Source: Actinomycetes bacterium
GTDB taxonomy: Bacteria > Actinomycetota > Actinomycetes > Mycobacteriales > Micromonosporaceae
Direction: 5' to 3'
NCBI GenBank assembly: GCA_023437285.1
Contig: JAEZGP010000560.1
Coordinates: forward strand, 1 to 8,177
DNA length: 8,177 bases
The translations under genes were made by a program, and so were the position numbers. Below, in pieces: positions 5,830 through 8,177 of the stretch (its first letter is position 1; each line of letters begins with the position of its first letter). Below the pieces are notes generated by a model. It was not told the DNA's origin, did not search any database, and was given only the letters and a program-made list of their open reading frames with translations.

Positions 5830-6423
5830 GTGGCTGCGTCTCAGGGCCGTCGGGGGGAGATCCTGTCCCGTGCCGCCGCGCTCTTCGCCCGCAAGGGCGT
5901 CGCGAGCACCACCGTCCGCGAGATCGCGGATGAGGTCGGCATCCTGTCGGGCAGTCTTTACCATCACTTCGAGTCCAAGGAGGCGATGGTCGACGAGATC
6001 ATCTCCTCGTACGTCGACGATCTGCGTACCCGCTACAAGGCCGTACTGGCCGGCAACGGCGACGCGCGCAGTCGGTTGCGCGACCTCGTGCGGGCGTCGC
6101 TGGAGACGGCCGCCGCCCACCCCCACGCGACCGAGATCTACCAGAACGACGCCAACTACCTCAGCGGACTGCCCCGGTTCAGTTACCTGAAGAACGTCTC
6201 CCGCGAGGTTCAGACCGCCTGGCTGAGTGTCATCGACGAGGGCGTCGCCGACGGTACGTTCCGGTCGGACATCGAAACCAAGATCGTCTATCGGCTCATG
6301 CGCGACGCGACGTGGTTGTCGGTGCGCTGGTTCAAGCCGACCGCGAAGTACCCCCTCGATCAGCTCATCGACGACTACTCGTCGGTCTTCGTGGACGGCC
6401 TGGCGCCCCGCGGCCGCCGCTGA
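5830..6423 (+). CDS. kstR2: KstR2, TetR-family repressor of the HIP-CoA (ring C/D) catabolic regulon
   Basis: A 197-residue TetR-family regulator. The N-terminal helix-turn-helix spans about 9-50, with recognition motif TTVREIADEVGILSGSLYHHFESKEAMVDE (27-56) nearly matching M. tuberculosis KstR2. The ligand domain keeps EIYQNDANYLSGLPRFSYL (102-120) and YRLMRDATWLSVRWF (154-168). Arg158 and Trp162 align with Arg162 and Trp166 of the mycobacterial protein, residues implicated in sensing the ligand HIP-CoA. By family it dimerises on CAAGnnCTTG palindromes and lets go when HIP-CoA builds up; two such operators are in the window. GTG start at 5830, with AAGGAGG 9 nt upstream. It is the only plus-strand gene, divergent from ipdA and ending 5 bp from the convergent thiolase. 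Autoregulation, known in mycobacteria, is not supported here by an operator at its own promoter. Confidence 0.93.
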   Translation: MAASQGRRGEILSRAAALFARKGVASTTVREIADEVGILSGSLYHHFESKEAMVDEIISSYVDDLRTRYKAVLAGNGDARSRLRDLVRASLETAAAHPHATEIYQNDANYLSGLPRFSYLKNVSREVQTAWLSVIDEGVADGTFRSDIETKIVYRLMRDATWLSVRWFKPTAKYPLDQLIDDYSSVFVDGLAPRGRR

Positions 6424-6428
6424 CCCCG

Positions 6429-7670
6429 TCACGACAGCCGCTCGACGATCATGGCCATCCCCTGGCCGCCGGCCGCGCACATCGTCTCCAGCCCGATCTG
6501 CTTGTCGCGGAAGCGCAGACCGTTGATCAGCGTGGTCGCCAGGCGGGCCCCGGTCTGCCCGAAGGGATGGCCGACCGCGATCGCTCCGCCATGGACATTC
6601 ACCCGGTCGGGGTCGATGCCGAGCTGACGCACGCTCGGGATCACCTGGGCGGCGAACGCCTCGTTGATCTCGACGAGATCGAGATCCGCCACCGTCATGC
6701 CGGCCAGGTCGAGCGCGCGCCGGGTCGCCTCCACCGGCCCGAGACCCATGATCTCCGGACTCAGCGCCGACACCCCCGTGGCGACGATGCGCGCCAGTGG
6801 CGTGATGCCCAGCTCGGCGGCGCGCGTCGCGCTCATGACGACGACCGCCGCCGCACCGTCGTTGAGCGGGCAGCAGTTCGCGGCGGTGACCGTGCCGTTG
6901 GGCCGGAAGACCGGCTTGAGCTCGGCGACCTTCTCCAGCTTGACCCCGGGCCGCGGGCCGTCGTCGGCCGCCACGACCCGACCGTCCGGCAGGGTGACCG
7001 GCGTGATGTCGGTCTGCCAGAACCCGTCACGGATCGCCTGCTCGGCCAGGTTCTGGCTGCGCACCCCGAACTCGTCCTGCTCGGCTCGGCTGATCCCGCA
7101 GAGTTCGGCGACGTTCTCGGCGGTCTCGCCCATGGCGATGTAGAGGTCGGGCAGCAGCTGGTCGGCGCGCGGGTCGGTCCAGGGGCCCTCCTGCCCGCCG
7201 GCCCGCCGCGCGGTGCGCTGCCGCGCCGCCGCGTAGCGCTCATGGTGCGTACCGGGGTGCCCGTCGGACTTGCCCGCCGCGTAGCGCGAGACGCTCTCCG
7301 CACCGACGCACAGGTAGGTGTGGCCCTCGCGGGCCCGGATGGCGTGCATCGCCATCCGGATCGCCTGCAGCGACGAGGCGCAGTACCGGTTCACGGTGGT
7401 GCCCGGCGTCGCGTCCAGGCCGAGGCCCACGGCGACGACCCGGCCGAGGTTGTAGCCCTGTTCGCCGGCGGGTTGGGCACACCCGAGCAGTACGTCCTCG
7501 AGGGTCGTGGGGTCCAACTGCGGCACCTGGGCCAGCGCGGCGGAGGCCATCGCCAGCGCGAGGTCATCGGCACGCATGTCGATGAGAGATCCCTTGTACG
7601 CGCGGCCGATGGGCGATCGGGCCGCCGCAACGATCACCGCCTCCGGCGTGGATCCGGGTCGCTTAGCCAT
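6429..7670 (-). CDS. fadA6: Thiolase (acetyl-CoA acyltransferase) in the FadA6 position
   Basis: A complete 413-residue thiolase with all catalytic elements: nucleophile Cys97 in TVNRYCASSLQA, Asn336 in EINEAFA, His368 in GGAIAVGHPFGQTGAR and Cys398 in METMCAAGGQG-like context (ETMCAAGGQGMAM). By place and operator it should cleave the beta-keto-diacid CoA made by IpdAB into acetyl-CoA and MOODA-CoA, the FadA6 step. The sequence is not close to the FadA6 I remember from M. tuberculosis (nucleophile context DRQCGSSQQA, about 386 residues). It resembles a different actinobacterial thiolase group with NRYC(A/S)SSLQ and a charged insert near 141-170. The symbol therefore rests on context. I chose the ATG at 7670 because the next upstream ATG (7706) would place the operator inside the gene. 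There is no Shine-Dalgarno; a -10 ends 6 nt before the ATG, so the message is probably leaderless. Confidence 0.8.
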   Translation of the reverse strand: MAKRPGSTPEAVIVAAARSPIGRAYKGSLIDMRADDLALAMASAALAQVPQLDPTTLEDVLLGCAQPAGEQGYNLGRVVAVGLGLDATPGTTVNRYCASSLQAIRMAMHAIRAREGHTYLCVGAESVSRYAAGKSDGHPGTHHERYAAARQRTARRAGGQEGPWTDPRADQLLPDLYIAMGETAENVAELCGISRAEQDEFGVRSQNLAEQAIRDGFWQTDITPVTLPDGRVVAADDGPRPGVKLEKVAELKPVFRPNGTVTAANCCPLNDGAAAVVVMSATRAAELGITPLARIVATGVSALSPEIMGLGPVEATRRALDLAGMTVADLDLVEINEAFAAQVIPSVRQLGIDPDRVNVHGGAIAVGHPFGQTGARLATTLINGLRFRDKQIGLETMCAAGGQGMAMIVERLS

Positions 7671-7676
7671 GCGAGC

Positions 7677-7682
7677 ACGATA
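7677..7682 (-). promoter_or_regulatory. Probable -10 of the thiolase promoter (leaderless layout)
   Basis: Minus-strand TATCGT fits TAnnnT and is separated from the ATG by exactly 6 nt (GCTCGC), the same layout as at ipdF. It lies 4 nt downstream of the operator in the direction of transcription. I see no convincing -35. Confidence 0.45.
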
Positions 7683-7686
7683 CCCG

Positions 7687-7700
7687 AACAAGCGCTTGGT
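7687..7700. promoter_or_regulatory. KstR2-type operator upstream of the thiolase gene
   Basis: AACAAGCGCTTGGT matches AnCAAGnnCTTGnT at every defined position and has the same 10-bp core, CAAGCGCTTG, as the ipdF site. It lies in the 63-bp gap between the flavoprotein reductase stop and the thiolase start, just upstream of the predicted -10, so bound repressor would block RNA polymerase. Confidence 0.88.
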
Positions 7701-7733
7701 TCGCATCCCCGCGTGGGCCGATCGCGCACCAGA

Positions 7734-8177
7734 TCACAGCGTCACCCCGTGACGGGTTCCCTCGAGCACGGCGTGCGTCAACCGGCGTGGCGCCAACGCG
7801 TCACCGACGAGATAGACCGGCACCCGCGCGTCGAGCCGGCCGGACAGCTCCCCGGCGAGGCCGTCCACGGCCTGCCGGCCCATGGCGGTCACGACCGTGG
7901 TGGCCGCGATCTCCCCCGTCGCCCCGGAGAACAGGTGCTGCGTGCTCACCGTGCCGTCGCGCCACCCGGTGACCCGCAGCATCGGCAGGATTTGCAGGTC
8001 GTGGCGGAACAGGCGCCCCAGCATCCCGTTGAGGGTCGTCGCGCCGACATCCGGGCCGATCGAGCGGTGCTCGGTCAGCAGCACGATCGGGCGTCCCCAG
8101 GCGCGCAGGGCGTCGGTCACGAGCAGCGGCTCCAGGTGCGGTTCGGCGCCGCCGATCACCACCACGGGGCCGTCGGT
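7734..8177 (-). CDS. C-terminal part of an old-yellow-enzyme / 2,4-dienoyl-CoA reductase-like flavoprotein
   Basis: The last 147 codons of a minus-strand gene whose 5' part is beyond the right edge; the frame is open to base 8177. The visible part looks like the C-terminal dinucleotide-binding domain of FadH-type NADH:flavin oxidoreductases (trimethylamine dehydrogenase/DCR group). It opens VVVIGGAEPHLEPLLVTDALRAWGRPIVLLTE, a Rossmann beta-alpha-beta although the usual GxGxxG is not kept, then has AATTVVTAMGRQAVDGL and ends LVGDALAPRRLTHAVLEGTRHG. The GDxxAPR...AVLEGTRxG tail is typical of the FAD-binding end. These enzymes reduce conjugated C=C bonds; relatives BaiCD and BaiH act on bile acid CoA esters, so a steroid substrate is plausible but unproven. 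The N-terminal OYE barrel and the [4Fe-4S] cysteines cannot be seen. It stops 63 bp before the thiolase start. Confidence 0.7.
   Translation of the reverse strand, partial: TDGPVVVIGGAEPHLEPLLVTDALRAWGRPIVLLTEHRSIGPDVGATTLNGMLGRLFRHDLQILPMLRVTGWRDGTVSTQHLFSGATGEIAATTVVTAMGRQAVDGLAGELSGRLDARVPVYLVGDALAPRRLTHAVLEGTRHGVTL

Noticed and set aside
6424..6428. Bidirectional terminator between kstR2 and the thiolase gene
   Set aside because: Only 5 bp separate the stops and I see no clear stem with T-tracts at either gene end.
5698..6480. 260-codon minus-strand frame opposite kstR2
   Set aside because: It is antisense to an unmistakable TetR regulator with a good ribosome binding site, and its product has no recognisable motif.
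7740..7754. CGTCAC-CCC-GTGACG hairpin as terminator of the flavoprotein gene
   Set aside because: The stem is only 6 bp, lies inside the last codons and is not followed by a T-tract, so a terminator call is not supported.
1..8177. Mobile elements, CRISPR arrays, tRNA or rRNA genes, integration sites
   Set aside because: No transposase or integrase motifs, no spaced direct repeats and no tRNA-like cloverleaf were seen; the window is continuous catabolic gene content.

Overview
The window is very GC-rich, uses many GTG starts, has 1-4 nt gene junctions and shows the strong third-position GC bias that opens long spurious frames on both strands. This points to a high-GC actinobacterium. The exact genus cannot be fixed from the sequence; a non-mycobacterial actinomycete is my guess, because the gene order differs from the Mycobacterium tuberculosis order I remember. 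Every recognisable gene belongs, or plausibly belongs, to one process: breakdown of the last two steroid rings (C and D) of cholesterol or related sterols/bile acids, the pathway under the TetR-family repressor KstR2.

Layout, left to right. Positions 1-2949, minus strand, form one tight transcription unit read from right to left: ipdF (SDR), echA20 (crotonase-fold ring hydrolase), a FadE31-like acyl-CoA dehydrogenase, then the start of a second acyl-CoA dehydrogenase that runs off the left edge. A 49-bp gap (2950-2998) follows, with a perfect KstR2-type operator. Positions 2999-5705, minus strand, are ipdA-ipdB-ipdC, joined by two 4-nt GTGA stop/start overlaps. A 124-bp divergent gap (5706-5829) separates ipdA from kstR2 (5830-6423, plus strand), the only plus-strand gene. 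kstR2 converges with a 5-bp gap on a thiolase in the fadA6 position (6429-7670, minus). Upstream of the thiolase is a 63-bp gap with a second perfect KstR2-type operator, then the 3' end of an old-yellow-enzyme/2,4-dienoyl-CoA-reductase-like flavoprotein (7734 to the right edge, minus). No stretch over 300 bases lacks a gene.

How the genes work together (family knowledge applied to these sequences): the bicyclic HIP-CoA intermediate is oxidised by IpdC and IpdF to a diketo acyl-CoA. EchA20 hydrolyses ring D, IpdAB opens ring C, and the thiolase removes acetyl-CoA. The paired acyl-CoA dehydrogenases then continue beta-oxidation of the remaining branched keto-diacid CoA. KstR2 represses until HIP-CoA accumulates. 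The HIP-CoA ligase (FadD3) and FadE30 are not in the window.

Most notable points: two operators with the same 10-bp core sit on promoters that look leaderless and share an identical layout (TAnnnT, 6 nt, start codon). The kstR2/ipdA divergent gap lacks such an operator. The thiolase differs from the mycobacterial FadA6 I know. A flavoprotein reductase flanks the regulon. I found no evidence of a wholly new system; this is a rearranged, compact version of a known pathway with some unexpected members.
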